Of a stretch of DNA of 64,000 nucleotides, positions 1 to 10,830 are shown one piece after another. A program made the position numbers and the translations under genes. Within the stretch, counting starts at the first letter, position 1, and every line of letters begins with the position of its first letter. This DNA comes from JAHEDH01 sp963753285 (lineage in GTDB: Bacteria; Actinomycetota; Acidimicrobiia; Spongiisociales; ZC4RG35), in contig CAVWBT010000012.1 of the NCBI GenBank assembly GCA_963753285.1, forward strand, positions 62,001-126,000. Reading direction: 5' to 3'. The notes under the pieces are model-generated. The model saw nothing but the letters and a program-made list of their open reading frames with translations, did no database searches and was not told where the DNA came from.

Positions 1-699
1 TCCGACCCTCGCGACACTTCGTCGTTTCCGCTGGTGCCCTGGGTCAACCGAATCGAACGCGGGAAGTTCGCAACGTCCGATCAGGTCCATTCGATCCGCC
101 CGAACATCGACGAGTCACACCCGCTCCACGGGCACGGCTGGCTGAGTGAGTGGTCGGTCGAAGATCACGAATCCGACCGGGTCACACTTCGCCTCGACCA
201 TGCCGGCGACTCATGGCCTTGGCCCTACACGACCTTCATGCGATATCTCGTCGAACCGGACCGCCTTGTCGTCGACCTGGAAGTCAAGAACCGGTCGGAA
301 GTGAGCGGTATGCCGGCGGCACTCGGGTTTCATCCGTATTTCGAGCGGCCCGCCCGGATCAGCGCCACCGTCGACGGGCGATGGGAGGTCGGAGCCGACC
401 TCATCCCGACCGTCTGGACCGAAACGGACGGGTTTCGACTCTCCGAGGTCGACGGCATCGAAGCTGACAACACCTATACGGGCTGGGACGGTCGAGCCTT
501 CATCGAAACCCAGGCGGCGCGAATCGAGATGGTCGCAGACGTCAAGCGACTTCACCTCTACGCCCCTCGCTGGGCCCACCACTTCGCCCTCGAACCGGTT
601 TCGGCTTCTCCGGACGCCCTCAACCACCCCGACCGCGGGTCGGTCCTCCTCGATCCAGGCGAGACACTGCATCACTGGATGCGACTGGTCGTCGCCTGA
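1..699 (+). CDS. Aldose 1-epimerase family protein (5' end outside window)
   Basis: Galactose-mutarotase-like sugar epimerase, probably acting in the cytoplasm on aldose anomers or a phosphosugar. The frame is open from base 1; the first visible residues lead into LVPWVNRIERG, a typical early motif of the family, so the true start lies upstream and 232 residues are visible. Other family marks are HPLHGHGW (His motif), ALGFHPYF in the middle and ALEPVSASPDALNHP near the end, which carries the expected catalytic Glu. The TGA stop is followed five bases later by the first copy of the 47-bp inverted-repeat element. The exact sugar cannot be told from sequence. Confidence 0.85.
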   Translation, partial: SDPRDTSSFPLVPWVNRIERGKFATSDQVHSIRPNIDESHPLHGHGWLSEWSVEDHESDRVTLRLDHAGDSWPWPYTTFMRYLVEPDRLVVDLEVKNRSEVSGMPAALGFHPYFERPARISATVDGRWEVGADLIPTVWTETDGFRLSEVDGIEADNTYTGWDGRAFIETQAARIEMVADVKRLHLYAPRWAHHFALEPVSASPDALNHPDRGSVLLDPGETLHHWMRLVVA

Positions 700-704
700 T
701 CCCC

Positions 705-751
705 TTCTTGTGACGCAAACATCGGATATAGCGGCATGAGCGTCACAAGAA
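705..751 (+). repeat. 47-bp inverted-repeat element, copy 1
   Basis: Two perfect 11-bp arms, TTCTTGTGACG (705-715) and CGTCACAAGAA (741-751), enclose a 25-bp centre containing ATAGC. It starts six bases after the stop codon of the aldose epimerase gene. Two further copies with the same arms and the same 25-bp centre length lie at 3575-3623 and 4586-4632. The RNA would fold into an 11-bp stem with a 25-nt loop; there is no U-tract, so it is not a textbook terminator. Confidence 0.85.
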
Positions 752-843
752 CGGAGCCTCCAGCGACCGGATGGCGCGAGACGGCCAGAGAGAGGCAATC
801 ATCGGCCGATACAATCGCTCTCAGTTGATCCAGGAAGGCCCCC

Positions 844-3570
<2,727 letters not shown>

Positions 3571-3574
3571 TCCT

Positions 3575-3623
3575 GTTCTTGTGACGGGAATGTAGGAAAT
3601 AGCACCACAAGCGTCACAAGAAC
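3575..3623 (+). repeat. 47-bp inverted-repeat element, copy 2 (12-bp arms)
   Basis: GTTCTTGTGACG (3575-3586) and CGTCACAAGAAC (3612-3623) form perfect 12-bp arms around a 25-bp centre (GGAA...AATAGC...). It begins five bases after the acnA stop. The right arm also supplies, on the minus strand, the TTG TGA end of the convergent DUF559 gene, so the element lies between two converging genes and forms part of one of them. Confidence 0.85.
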
Positions 3624-4540
3624 GGGCCGAGTCCCATCGCTTGCCTGAGTGTCGAGATGATCTCCAGGTGGGCTGATCGAACCTGGTCGGATGTGAATCG
3701 AAGCACCGTGTACCCGAGTGCGGTGAGTCGGTTCTGCCTCGACGAGTCCGACGAACGCTGATCGCGCGTCGCGTGATACTCGTGACCGTCGACCTCGACG
3801 ACGAGACCGAGGTCTCGCCACAGGAAGTCGACCCTGGCGACGAACTGGCCGTGGCGTTCGATCACCTGTTGCGTCTCCGGCAGTGGAATACCGGCCCGGC
3901 GAAGGAGGCTCAGGAAGTCTCGCTCCGATGGACTCTCGGTCGGAGCGGTGGACTTCAAGTCTTCGAGAACGTCAGCGAGCACACCGGCGCCGCGGCGACC
4001 GCGCCCTCGGCGCCGCTCGTGGACGTAGGTGAGCAGTGATAGATCTGTCATCTCAGACCTCAGTGCCTCTTCGACCGCATGACCCACCCTGCGCGGCGGC
4101 ACGACGGCACCAAGATCAACCAGTGTGCGTTCAACCGTCGTGCACGTGAGTCCCCCGACCTGGATGAGATCCGCCTTGGGGAACACGATCGAAGTGTGGA
4201 TGATCCAACTCTCCGGAAGATCGCGCGCGCGTCGTCGGCGAGGCGTGCAGAGTTCGACCAGTTCCGGAAGCCTGAGCAGCCCATGGAGGCGAGCAGCCGT
4301 GCGATGCGAGAGCGCCGACCCGGATCCGCAATACAACAGCGCGGTCATCAGGTCGGCGTGCCAGGTCTGCTGACCGCCTGCAACTCGATACACACCCTTC
4401 AACACTCGTTCGAGATGGCCGGTCTCGAACCGATGGGCGATTCGTGCAGGCGTGACACCGGCGTCGAGCAGTTGGGCTCTGCTCACGAGACCGTGCTGGC
4501 GGGCAGCGAATTCGGACACGACGTGATCTGTGACGGTCAT
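3614..4540 (-). CDS. AbiEi-like winged-helix / DUF559 (Vsr-like nuclease) protein
   Basis: 308 aa. Residues 1-60 resemble the N-terminal winged helix of AbiEi-type antitoxins (HGLVSRAQLLDAGVTPARIA, then VYRVAG). The C-terminal ~110 residues are a DUF559 domain related to Vsr/PD-(D/E)XK nucleases: VDFLWRDLGLVVEVDGHEYH, then RQNRLTALGYTVLRFT. This fusion is common in Actinobacteria and of unknown function; no AbiEii toxin gene is adjacent. The ATG at 4540 is chosen because homology begins there; the open frame upstream runs through repeat copy 3. The last codons and the stop are formed by repeat copy 2. A toxin-antitoxin role is not supported by context. Confidence 0.75.
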   Translation of the reverse strand: MTVTDHVVSEFAARQHGLVSRAQLLDAGVTPARIAHRFETGHLERVLKGVYRVAGGQQTWHADLMTALLYCGSGSALSHRTAARLHGLLRLPELVELCTPRRRRARDLPESWIIHTSIVFPKADLIQVGGLTCTTVERTLVDLGAVVPPRRVGHAVEEALRSEMTDLSLLTYVHERRRGRGRRGAGVLADVLEDLKSTAPTESPSERDFLSLLRRAGIPLPETQQVIERHGQFVARVDFLWRDLGLVVEVDGHEYHATRDQRSSDSSRQNRLTALGYTVLRFTSDQVRSAHLEIISTLRQAMGLGPFL

Positions 4541-4585
4541 GCCGGGAGCATGCCCAGCATCCTCCGTCGATTCAATCCCCTTGCC

Positions 4586-4632
4586 TTCTTGTGACGAGAA
4601 CGTCGCTATTCCAGCGGTTCCCGTCACAAGAA
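4586..4632 (-). repeat. 47-bp inverted-repeat element, copy 3
   Basis: TTCTTGTGACG (4586-4596) and CGTCACAAGAA (4622-4632) flank a 25-bp centre. Read on the minus strand, the centre starts GGAA and contains AATAGC at the same offset as copy 2, so this copy is oriented with the minus-strand Moco gene, whose stop is at 4638. It therefore also sits directly after a stop codon, and 45 bp upstream of the DUF559 gene start. Confidence 0.85.
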
Positions 4633-4637
4633 CGGAT

Positions 4638-5249
4638 TCAGTCGCCCCAGTAGCGTTGTTCTTTGAAGGGGTCGCCGTACATGTGATAGCCGTTGCGTTC
4701 CCAGAAGCCCGGCTCGTCGTGATCCTGGAAACGAACACCGCGAATCCACTTCACCGACTTCCAGAAGTACAGGTGCGGCACGACCAGTCTGAGCGGCCAA
4801 CCATGCTCGATGTCGAGGTCCTCACCGTCGAACCTCCAGGCGAACAGGTTCTCGGGTCGGAGGAAATCCTCGAGCGGGAGGTTGGCCGTGAACCCCTGTT
4901 CGGCGGTCATCAGCACGTGCGTGGCCGACGACGGCACGTCGAGCGTCGACACGAGGTCGACCACGGAGACGCCCTCCCATTCCGTGTCGAGCTTCGACCA
5001 CTTGGTCACACAATGGATGTCGTAGGTCAGCGTCGTGGTTCGCATCCCACGCAACTCGGCCAGTTCGAACACCCGGTCCTCGCCCTCCAAGCCGGAGAAC
5101 GTCAGGTCGTAAGTGGCCTCGTCCACCTTCGGCGTCCGGCCGGCGTGGAGCACCGGGAATCGCTCGGTGATGTACTGACCGGGTGGAACCCGCGCCGGGT
5201 CGATCCCCTTGGCCTCCAGGTCGGCCACTTTTCGATTGAAGAAGCTCAC
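4638..5249 (-). CDS. Molybdopterin-dependent oxidoreductase (sulfite oxidase-like fold)
   Basis: 203 aa, essentially only the SUOX Moco-binding domain. The cofactor ligand Cys sits in YDIHCVTKWSKLD (about residue 83) with the following Trp/Lys typical of this group. LPLEDFLRPENL, EHGWPLRLVVPHLYFWKSVKW and the terminal GFWERNGYHMYGDPF motif match the small cytoplasmic sulfite-oxidase-like proteins of Actinobacteria. No signal peptide or Tat motif is present, so a cytoplasmic place is inferred. Substrate unknown. It diverges from the redoxin gene with a 44-bp gap. Confidence 0.85.
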   Translation of the reverse strand: MSFFNRKVADLEAKGIDPARVPPGQYITERFPVLHAGRTPKVDEATYDLTFSGLEGEDRVFELAELRGMRTTTLTYDIHCVTKWSKLDTEWEGVSVVDLVSTLDVPSSATHVLMTAEQGFTANLPLEDFLRPENLFAWRFDGEDLDIEHGWPLRLVVPHLYFWKSVKWIRGVRFQDHDEPGFWERNGYHMYGDPFKEQRYWGD

Positions 5250-5293
5250 AACGATCTCCGCGTAGACATCGGACGGTCGTACCCTATTCGATC

Positions 5294-5857
5294 ATGGATG
5301 ACACCTTGGCGAAGGGCTCGGAACAACCGTCCTCGCCCACACCGCTCCGACCGGCGCGCGGAAAGCTGACCCTGGTGTTCGTTGCCACCATCGCGATCGG
5401 TCTGGTCCTGGGCAACGCCCTCAGCGCTCCAGACACGCAATCCGGACCTATGGTCGGGCGGGTCGCCCCCGAAGTCGTCGCAGAGCTGTTCGACGGAGGC
5501 CAGTTCCGGCTCTCAGACCACCTCGCCGACGATGGTCGACCACTCGTGCTCAATCTGTGGGCCAGCTGGTGTCTCGAATGTCGTGAAGAGTTCCCGGCGT
5601 TCTCCCGATTCAGTCGCGAGAACCCCGACATCGCAGTCGTCGGTGTCGCCGTCAACGACCAACGCGAGGACGCCCTGTCCTTCTGGGAGGAGACGGAATC
5701 GGACTTCGCGGTCGGTTACGACACCACCCGGCGACTTCGCGACTCGTATCCGGGATTCGGGCTTCCCGTCACGTTCGTCATCGACGAGACCGGGACGGTC
5801 ATCCATCAGCTCGAGGGTGGCGTCACCGTCGAGACGCTCGAGTCACTGTTCCGCTGA
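5294..5857 (+). CDS. TlpA/ResA-like membrane-anchored thiol-disulfide redoxin
   Basis: 187 aa. One N-terminal transmembrane anchor (about residues 26-44) is followed by an extracytoplasmic thioredoxin fold. The active-site CxxC is in NLWASWCLECREEF, with the cis-Pro in GFGLPVTFVID. ResA/CcmG/TlpA proteins reduce or shuttle disulfides outside the membrane, often for cytochrome c maturation; no ccm genes are nearby, so the partner is unknown. Its 3' end overlaps the convergent sortase gene by 15 bp. Confidence 0.85.
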   Translation: MDDTLAKGSEQPSSPTPLRPARGKLTLVFVATIAIGLVLGNALSAPDTQSGPMVGRVAPEVVAELFDGGQFRLSDHLADDGRPLVLNLWASWCLECREEFPAFSRFSRENPDIAVVGVAVNDQREDALSFWEETESDFAVGYDTTRRLRDSYPGFGLPVTFVIDETGTVIHQLEGGVTVETLESLFR

Positions 5858-6568
5858 TCGCGCCCCGGCGGTCTGCGTCGACAGGAACTCGACGTACTCG
5901 AGATTCGGACCTTCGGTCAGCTCGGCGAACACGATGAGCCGCTCTCGTGCAGACAGCTTCGGGTGGCAGGTTGTGAGGGTCAGCCATGCGCCGGGACGCG
6001 GATCGGTCACCCAGACGTCTGTCGGGGCGACGATCACGGTCTCGCGAACCGTGTACACGTGAGTGCCGATGGCGGTGTCCACCTCGACCCGGTCACCCGG
6101 TTCGAGGAGATCGAGGTCGTAGAACGGCGCCCCGTAGGTGGTTCGGTGCCCCGAGATCACGGCGTTTCCCGGCTGACCGGGAACCGGAGTCCACGGCATG
6201 TGCCCGGGGCCGTTCCGGAGCGCCTCAGGGGTCACCCCCTCGAATACGACGGCGTCGAGACCGATGTCGGGGATCCGGAACTGGGCGATCGGCACGCCCT
6301 CCTCGTCGACTTCCTCGGGCTGATACGAGATCGGTTCGATCTGGTTCGTCGCCACGGTCGACGACGTCGGCTCCTCGACTTGGACCGGCTCCGGCAGGTC
6401 CAGGCGGCGGAACTCCAACTCGCCGACGAGCTCTTCCCGGGCGTCGGCCTGAACGGATTCGTTGATCAGATCCGTCACGAAGAGCTGGTATCCGACCAGA
6501 CCCAGGGTCATCCCGCCGGACCACACCATGGTCCAAGCAACGATCCGTACCAGCCGTTTCATGGACAA
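5843..6568 (-). CDS. Class E sortase
   Basis: 241 aa transpeptidase that attaches secreted proteins to the cell wall. It has an N-terminal membrane segment (about residues 8-30), a linker, and a sortase domain from residue 95. Catalytic His141 is in ISGHRTTYGAPFYDLD, Cys201 in LTLTTCHPK, and Arg at 208 or 210 follows. No sorting-signal substrate gene was recognised in the window. ATGs at 6568 and 6562 are both possible starts. The gene is convergent with the redoxin. Confidence 0.9.
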   Translation of the reverse strand: MSMKRLVRIVAWTMVWSGGMTLGLVGYQLFVTDLINESVQADAREELVGELEFRRLDLPEPVQVEEPTSSTVATNQIEPISYQPEEVDEEGVPIAQFRIPDIGLDAVVFEGVTPEALRNGPGHMPWTPVPGQPGNAVISGHRTTYGAPFYDLDLLEPGDRVEVDTAIGTHVYTVRETVIVAPTDVWVTDPRPGAWLTLTTCHPKLSARERLIVFAELTEGPNLEYVEFLSTQTAGARSAEQ

Positions 6569-6609
6569 GAGGCTAAATCAGGGTGATCGTTGTGCAAGCA
6601 CACCGACCG

Positions 6610-7377
6610 TCACCTGTCCGTCCACTCGGGCGGGCGTTTCTCGAGAAACGCCCGGACGCCCTCGGCCGCATCGTCGGTCCCTGCGACGGCGGTGAGCCCC
6701 CCTTGGAGACGATCGAGGGCCGTGTCGATGTCGGATCTCGCGACCGAGAAGAAGGCGTCGCGACCGAGCAACAGCGCAGCCTGAGACTTGCCCGCCAGCG
6801 TGGTCGCGGTCTGAGCAACGACATCGTCGAGTTCCTCGCGAGTGACCACTCTGGAAACGGCTCCGAGCCGAAGAGCCTCGTTCGGGGTGATCAGTCGGCC
6901 GGTCATCATCAACTCGAGCGCAGCCTTCTCCGGCATGCAACGCGTCAATGCCGCCGTGATCATCATCGGCCACAGACCCACGTCGATCTCGGGTACCCCC
7001 AGCTTGGCGTCTTCGACGCAGATCGTGATGTCGCACGCCACCGCCAGGCCGAAGCCACCTGCGAGCGCGTGGCCGTTCACCCGAGCGATCGTGGGTTTGC
7101 CACCACGCCACATCGCCCGGAACAGGTCGGCCAACAGACCGCGTCGACGATGCAGTCCCACCGGATCATCGACGAAGCCCCCCGACAGATCGCCGCCGGC
7201 CGAGAACGCCTTGTCGCCGGCGCCCGTGAAGACCACGACCCTGACCTCCGGATCGGCCACCGCAGCCTGCATGTGGCGTGCGAGCGCAGCCATCGTGTCC
7301 GTCGACATCGGGTTGCGACGCCCGGGCTCGTTGATCGTGAGCCTCGCAATTCCGTTCTCGACGTCGTACTCGACCAT
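6610..7377 (-). CDS. Enoyl-CoA hydratase/isomerase family protein
   Basis: 255 aa crotonase-fold protein of acyl-CoA metabolism. Oxyanion-hole segments are TGAGDKAFSAGGDL and NGHALAGGFGLAVACD; the catalytic Glu position is in GVPEIDVGLWP. The C-terminal FLEKRPPEW is typical. The ATG at 7377 (MVEYDVENGIARL) is taken as start because homology begins there, although the frame stays open for about 500 bp upstream. The specific substrate is not predictable. Diverges from the DUF5317 gene. Confidence 0.9.
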   Translation of the reverse strand: MVEYDVENGIARLTINEPGRRNPMSTDTMAALARHMQAAVADPEVRVVVFTGAGDKAFSAGGDLSGGFVDDPVGLHRRRGLLADLFRAMWRGGKPTIARVNGHALAGGFGLAVACDITICVEDAKLGVPEIDVGLWPMMITAALTRCMPEKAALELMMTGRLITPNEALRLGAVSRVVTREELDDVVAQTATTLAGKSQAALLLGRDAFFSVARSDIDTALDRLQGGLTAVAGTDDAAEGVRAFLEKRPPEWTDR

Positions 7378-7444
7378 GCGGCTGTCTCCCTGTCGACTCG
7401 GGCCGACGAATTGGACTGTAGAGGGCGTGTGATACCGTTGGGCG

Positions 7445-8032
7445 ATGCTGTGGCTGAGCCTCGTGTTGTTCGTGGCCCTGGCCGTGGCGGTTGTTCGCGG
7501 GGGACGATTGAGCAATCTCGGGGATATCCGGCTGCGGCTCTGGCCCATCCTGCCTGTGGCGTTCGCCATGCAGGCGGCGACCGCGCTCATGTCCGATCGC
7601 GGCTGGACGGCCACGCTCGGCTTCTGGCTGATTCTGCTGAGTTTCCTTCTCCTGCTCCTGGTCATCGTGGCGAACAAGGACCGCAAGGGCATGTGGCTGG
7701 CCGGTCTCGGCGTCGCCATGAACTTCGTGGTGATCGCAGTGAACGGCGGGATGCCCGTCCTCGAAGGGGCGGCCGTGGTCGCCTCCGGATTCGAGAGTGG
7801 CCTCAATCTCGTCGGCGGCCTGAAACACGTGCCTCTCGAAGAGGGGACCAGATTGGCATTCCTGTCCGACGTCATTCCGCTGCGACTCGCCGGACAGGGT
7901 CAGGTGCTGTCGCTGGGCGACGTGTTCCTCGCCGTCGGCATCGGGCGCTTCCTCGAGGCCGAGCTACGGCGGCCCGGACGCTGGTTCAAGCCGGGCGTCA
8001 AACTGCGCGGCGGGTCGGCTACCCGGGTGTGA
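7445..8032 (+). CDS. DUF5317 family integral membrane protein
   Basis: 195 aa with about four to five hydrophobic helices (residues 1-18, 32-50, 56-76, 82-100 and a weaker later one). The conserved pattern NGGMPVLEGA after the fourth helix and LGDVFLAVGIG near the C-terminus is that of DUF5317, an uncharacterised family common in Actinobacteria and Firmicutes. Its last 14 bp overlap the convergent HD-domain gene. No function can be assigned. Confidence 0.75.
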   Translation: MLWLSLVLFVALAVAVVRGGRLSNLGDIRLRLWPILPVAFAMQAATALMSDRGWTATLGFWLILLSFLLLLLVIVANKDRKGMWLAGLGVAMNFVVIAVNGGMPVLEGAAVVASGFESGLNLVGGLKHVPLEEGTRLAFLSDVIPLRLAGQGQVLSLGDVFLAVGIGRFLEAELRRPGRWFKPGVKLRGGSATRV

Positions 8033-9326
8033 CCGTGGCGGGGTGATTGAGCAAACCCCGCCGCTCCAGGACCTCACGCAGTTCGCGTACCACGTCGGGA
8101 TCGAAGTCGTAGACGGTGCCGCGATGCATTCGCTCGAGCGCCTCGAGCGGCGAGAACCCCATCTCGTGGACCGACTCGTCGTACGCACTGCACACCTTGA
8201 TGATCCTCGATGCGAGTGGGAGATCTGGGTTGGACACCTCACCGGGGCTACGGAAGGGTTCATGCTGACGCCGGACGATGGTGGCCACGTCTTCGAGGTA
8301 CTTGGTCTCGCCCACGATCTCGGCGCCCCATCCCGCCAGGTCGACATCGGTGAAGCCTTGTCGGAGAATGCTGGGCTCGTTGAGGGTGATGCGGCCGATG
8401 TCGTGGAGGAACGACGCGTAGTTGATCCGCTCGTAGTCCTTCGGGGAGACGCCGATGCGCTCGGCCACGGCCGTGGCGAGGTCGTTTGTCCGGGCGGCAT
8501 GTCCGATGGGCGTGTGACCACCGACTTCCGGGATCTGAGCGAGCGCAACCAGGGTCTGTTCGTAGGTGCCCTTCGTCTGCGACAGTCTGCGGAAGGCACC
8601 CGCCGTGAAGGCATACGGCAGCACGGCCACGGCGAAAGCCCACTCGCCGATGGCCTCGTAGGAAAGGCCGAAGAGCGCTCCGGTGGCGAGCAGCGAGGCG
8701 AACACCGGGGCGTCGGACACGCTGGCCGCCACGCCGTGCCGGGTGCGTCCGCCGAAGATGCGGCCGGTGAAGATCACATGCAACACGACCTCGATCACGA
8801 ATGCTCCGAGACCGGCCAGGGCGAACATCGCCACACGACGCCACTCCGAGCCAAGCATGAAGGGAGTCGAGAGCAACTGGTCGTATATGAAGAGATAGCT
8901 CACGAAGACGCCCAGTCGTCGCACGAGGTCATCGACGACCTCGTGCCCGTTGTGACCACGAACTGCTCGGAGCACCGCGAGCAACGCCAGCCCACCCAGA
9001 ACCGAGGCGAGCGCAGCTTCAAAGGTGAAGAAGGCATCGGCGCCGATGAGTCTGTCGTCGTCGCCGTACTCCCGAGTGGCCACGAGAGGGAGGGCCGTCA
9101 CGGCGATGTAGGCAGGGGTCAGTCGATTGCCGCTCGATGTCGGCACCGTGAAGAGACCCGTGACGGCGATCGCTCCGATCGCCAAGAGGATCGACCTCGC
9201 AGGCCCTCCGAACTCGCCGCCGGTCTCGATGCGGTAGAGGACGACGGCGCCGGCAGCGGCTGCTCCCACCAGGAGCCCGGCCAGGAGCCACACCCATCGT
9301 GCTGCGGGCACCTTCCGGTCACGCAC
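8019..9326 (-). CDS. Integral membrane HD-domain protein with degenerate GYP motif
   Basis: 435 aa. N-terminal two thirds form a membrane domain of about six to seven helices (first at residues 9-31). The C-terminal third is an HD domain with HDIGR at 308-312. The HHExxxGxGYP signature expected of c-di-GMP phosphodiesterases of the HD-GYP class is replaced by RRQHEPFRSPGE (352-363), so catalysis is doubtful. The GTG at 9326 overlaps the stop of the upstream gene (8 nt), which implies translational coupling; longer starts would run far into that gene. Confidence 0.75.
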   Translation of the reverse strand: MRDRKVPAARWVWLLAGLLVGAAAAGAVVLYRIETGGEFGGPARSILLAIGAIAVTGLFTVPTSSGNRLTPAYIAVTALPLVATREYGDDDRLIGADAFFTFEAALASVLGGLALLAVLRAVRGHNGHEVVDDLVRRLGVFVSYLFIYDQLLSTPFMLGSEWRRVAMFALAGLGAFVIEVVLHVIFTGRIFGGRTRHGVAASVSDAPVFASLLATGALFGLSYEAIGEWAFAVAVLPYAFTAGAFRRLSQTKGTYEQTLVALAQIPEVGGHTPIGHAARTNDLATAVAERIGVSPKDYERINYASFLHDIGRITLNEPSILRQGFTDVDLAGWGAEIVGETKYLEDVATIVRRQHEPFRSPGEVSNPDLPLASRIIKVCSAYDESVHEMGFSPLEALERMHRGTVYDFDPDVVRELREVLERRGLLNHPATVTPG

Positions 9327-10695
9327 GGGCGGTCTCCTCGGTCCCGATTCGAATGTCCGGCGGACCGTAGGATCGACCGGCCAGTCGAAGGCCCTTGTCG
9401 AGAGCTTCGATGATGTCGTTGTCGTACAGCGGCGTTTCGTCCTCGCGCAGGGCCGCAAACGCCTTCGATTGGGTGAACGCCATGCGATAGCCCCGTGTGC
9501 TCGTCATGGCGTCGAACGCATCGGCCACGGCGAGGACCTTCTGCTCGAGCGACGGACGAGTCGTGTGCGAGTGCCCGCTCTGCCCGAAGTCCTCCTCGGA
9601 GAGTCGGGGGTGCGCTCCGGAGCAGATCTGCACCATCGGGTTCAGGAAGTCGACTTCCGACAGCAGGTCGTCGACCTTGTGGCTAGCTCGCCTGAGCGAC
9701 CGATACTCGGCGTCGGTGAGCCGTCCTTGCTTCTCCATGATCTCGACGGGCACCGCCAGCTTGCCCATGTCGTGGATGATCGCCGCCCATCGCATCCGCT
9801 CGAGCTGGGTGCCGGTGAAGGCCAACTGCTCACCGATCAATCGACAGAAGTAGGCGACCCGCTCGGTGTGCCCGCGGGTGTACAGGTCCCTGGCCTCGAG
9901 GGCGAGGATGAACCCCTTCAGTGTCGACTCATGGGCCTCGCGCAACTGGGCATACGAGGTGAAGACGAGGTGGCCGATCACGAAGACGATGAGAACGAGC
10001 GGCCCGAGCGAGATCCCAGAAACCAGCAGCACGACGCCGAGGAAGCCGCCGAGGAACCCCATCGCCATCTGCGACGTGAAGAGGACGCCCATCCCGGACC
10101 ATGGGATGATGCCGCTCGACCCGTAGACGAGCCGTGCACCCAAACGGATGGCGAACAGATTCACCAAGGTGTAGATCAGCGCCGCAACCGCCGCTGCGAG
10201 TGCGATCTGGCCGATCACGTCCCAATCGAACTCATAGGTGTTGAGCTCTTCGATGAAGAACCTGGCACGAGCGGGCATCAGCACTTCGAGAACCATTGCC
10301 GCGGCGACTGCACTGACCACCAACTGCCCGAAGTTGAATGCGGGAAGGAAGACCCTCCGCTGTTTGAAGTCCTCGAGCCCGAATGGACTCGTTGCAGCGA
10401 TCAAGCCGAGGGCAAGCAACGCCCATGCGCCACCGCCCACGAACACGACACCTGCGGTGATCGCGACCATCGGCGATGCGCTGGCATACATGCGGTCGTT
10501 GACCTCGACCGACTGGAATGAGAGGACGAAGTACGCGATCGCGAAGAGCGACCAGTTTTCGATGGGGAACGTGTCGAGGAACTCGGACCAGGTGGCGGGA
10601 CGCGCACCTTCGAGCAGGAACGCCGCGACCAACGCGAGGATTCCGACCAGGAAGTAGACAGCTCCGATCAGGATTCGACGTCGCCTATCTCGCAT
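9319..10695 (-). CDS. Integral membrane HD-GYP-like protein
   Basis: 458 aa. About eight membrane helices precede a C-terminal HD-GYP-type domain: HTERVAYFCRLIGEQL, HDMGKLAVP (HD at 308-309) and VADAFDAMTSTRGYR (390-404), the last being the usual motif after GYP. The HHE..GxGYP stretch itself reads CSGAHPRLSEEDFG, so metal or substrate binding is likely altered. Family members degrade or sense c-di-GMP. ATG 10695 is preferred over 10716 because AGGAG lies just upstream of it. Coupled to the downstream paralogue-like HD gene and preceded by a 29-aa peptide gene. Confidence 0.78.
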   Translation of the reverse strand: MRDRRRRILIGAVYFLVGILALVAAFLLEGARPATWSEFLDTFPIENWSLFAIAYFVLSFQSVEVNDRMYASASPMVAITAGVVFVGGGAWALLALGLIAATSPFGLEDFKQRRVFLPAFNFGQLVVSAVAAAMVLEVLMPARARFFIEELNTYEFDWDVIGQIALAAAVAALIYTLVNLFAIRLGARLVYGSSGIIPWSGMGVLFTSQMAMGFLGGFLGVVLLVSGISLGPLVLIVFVIGHLVFTSYAQLREAHESTLKGFILALEARDLYTRGHTERVAYFCRLIGEQLAFTGTQLERMRWAAIIHDMGKLAVPVEIMEKQGRLTDAEYRSLRRASHKVDDLLSEVDFLNPMVQICSGAHPRLSEEDFGQSGHSHTTRPSLEQKVLAVADAFDAMTSTRGYRMAFTQSKAFAALREDETPLYDNDIIEALDKGLRLAGRSYGPPDIRIGTEETARA

Positions 10696-10740
10696 GGCAC
10701 TCCTGGTTTCCGGCATGAGTTGGGAGTTCCCGGCGGATGA

Positions 10741-10830
10741 TCATCCGAGCTTGAAGCCGGCCGAACCTGCCACGATCATCGTTGCGAGGCCGCCAGCCGC
10801 TTGCAGAATCCGTGCGAACTTCGTCTTCAT
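10741..10830 (-). CDS. 29-aa small membrane-type peptide upstream of HD-GYP pair
   Basis: Begins MKTKFARILQ and ends AGFKLG; a basic N-terminus is followed by one short hydrophobic, Gly/Ala-rich helix (residues 10-25). A strong ribosome-binding site, GAGGTGG, lies seven bases before the ATG, better than most in the window. It ends 45 bp before the HD-GYP gene on the same strand. The function is unknown; a leader peptide or a small membrane regulator of the HD proteins is possible. The call rests on the ribosome-binding site and placement, not on homology. Confidence 0.5.
   Translation of the reverse strand: MKTKFARILQAAGGLATMIVAGSAGFKLG

Noticed and set aside
3614..4540. AbiE toxin-antitoxin locus
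   Set aside because: Only the AbiEi-like N-terminal fold is present, fused to DUF559; no AbiEii nucleotidyltransferase gene is adjacent.
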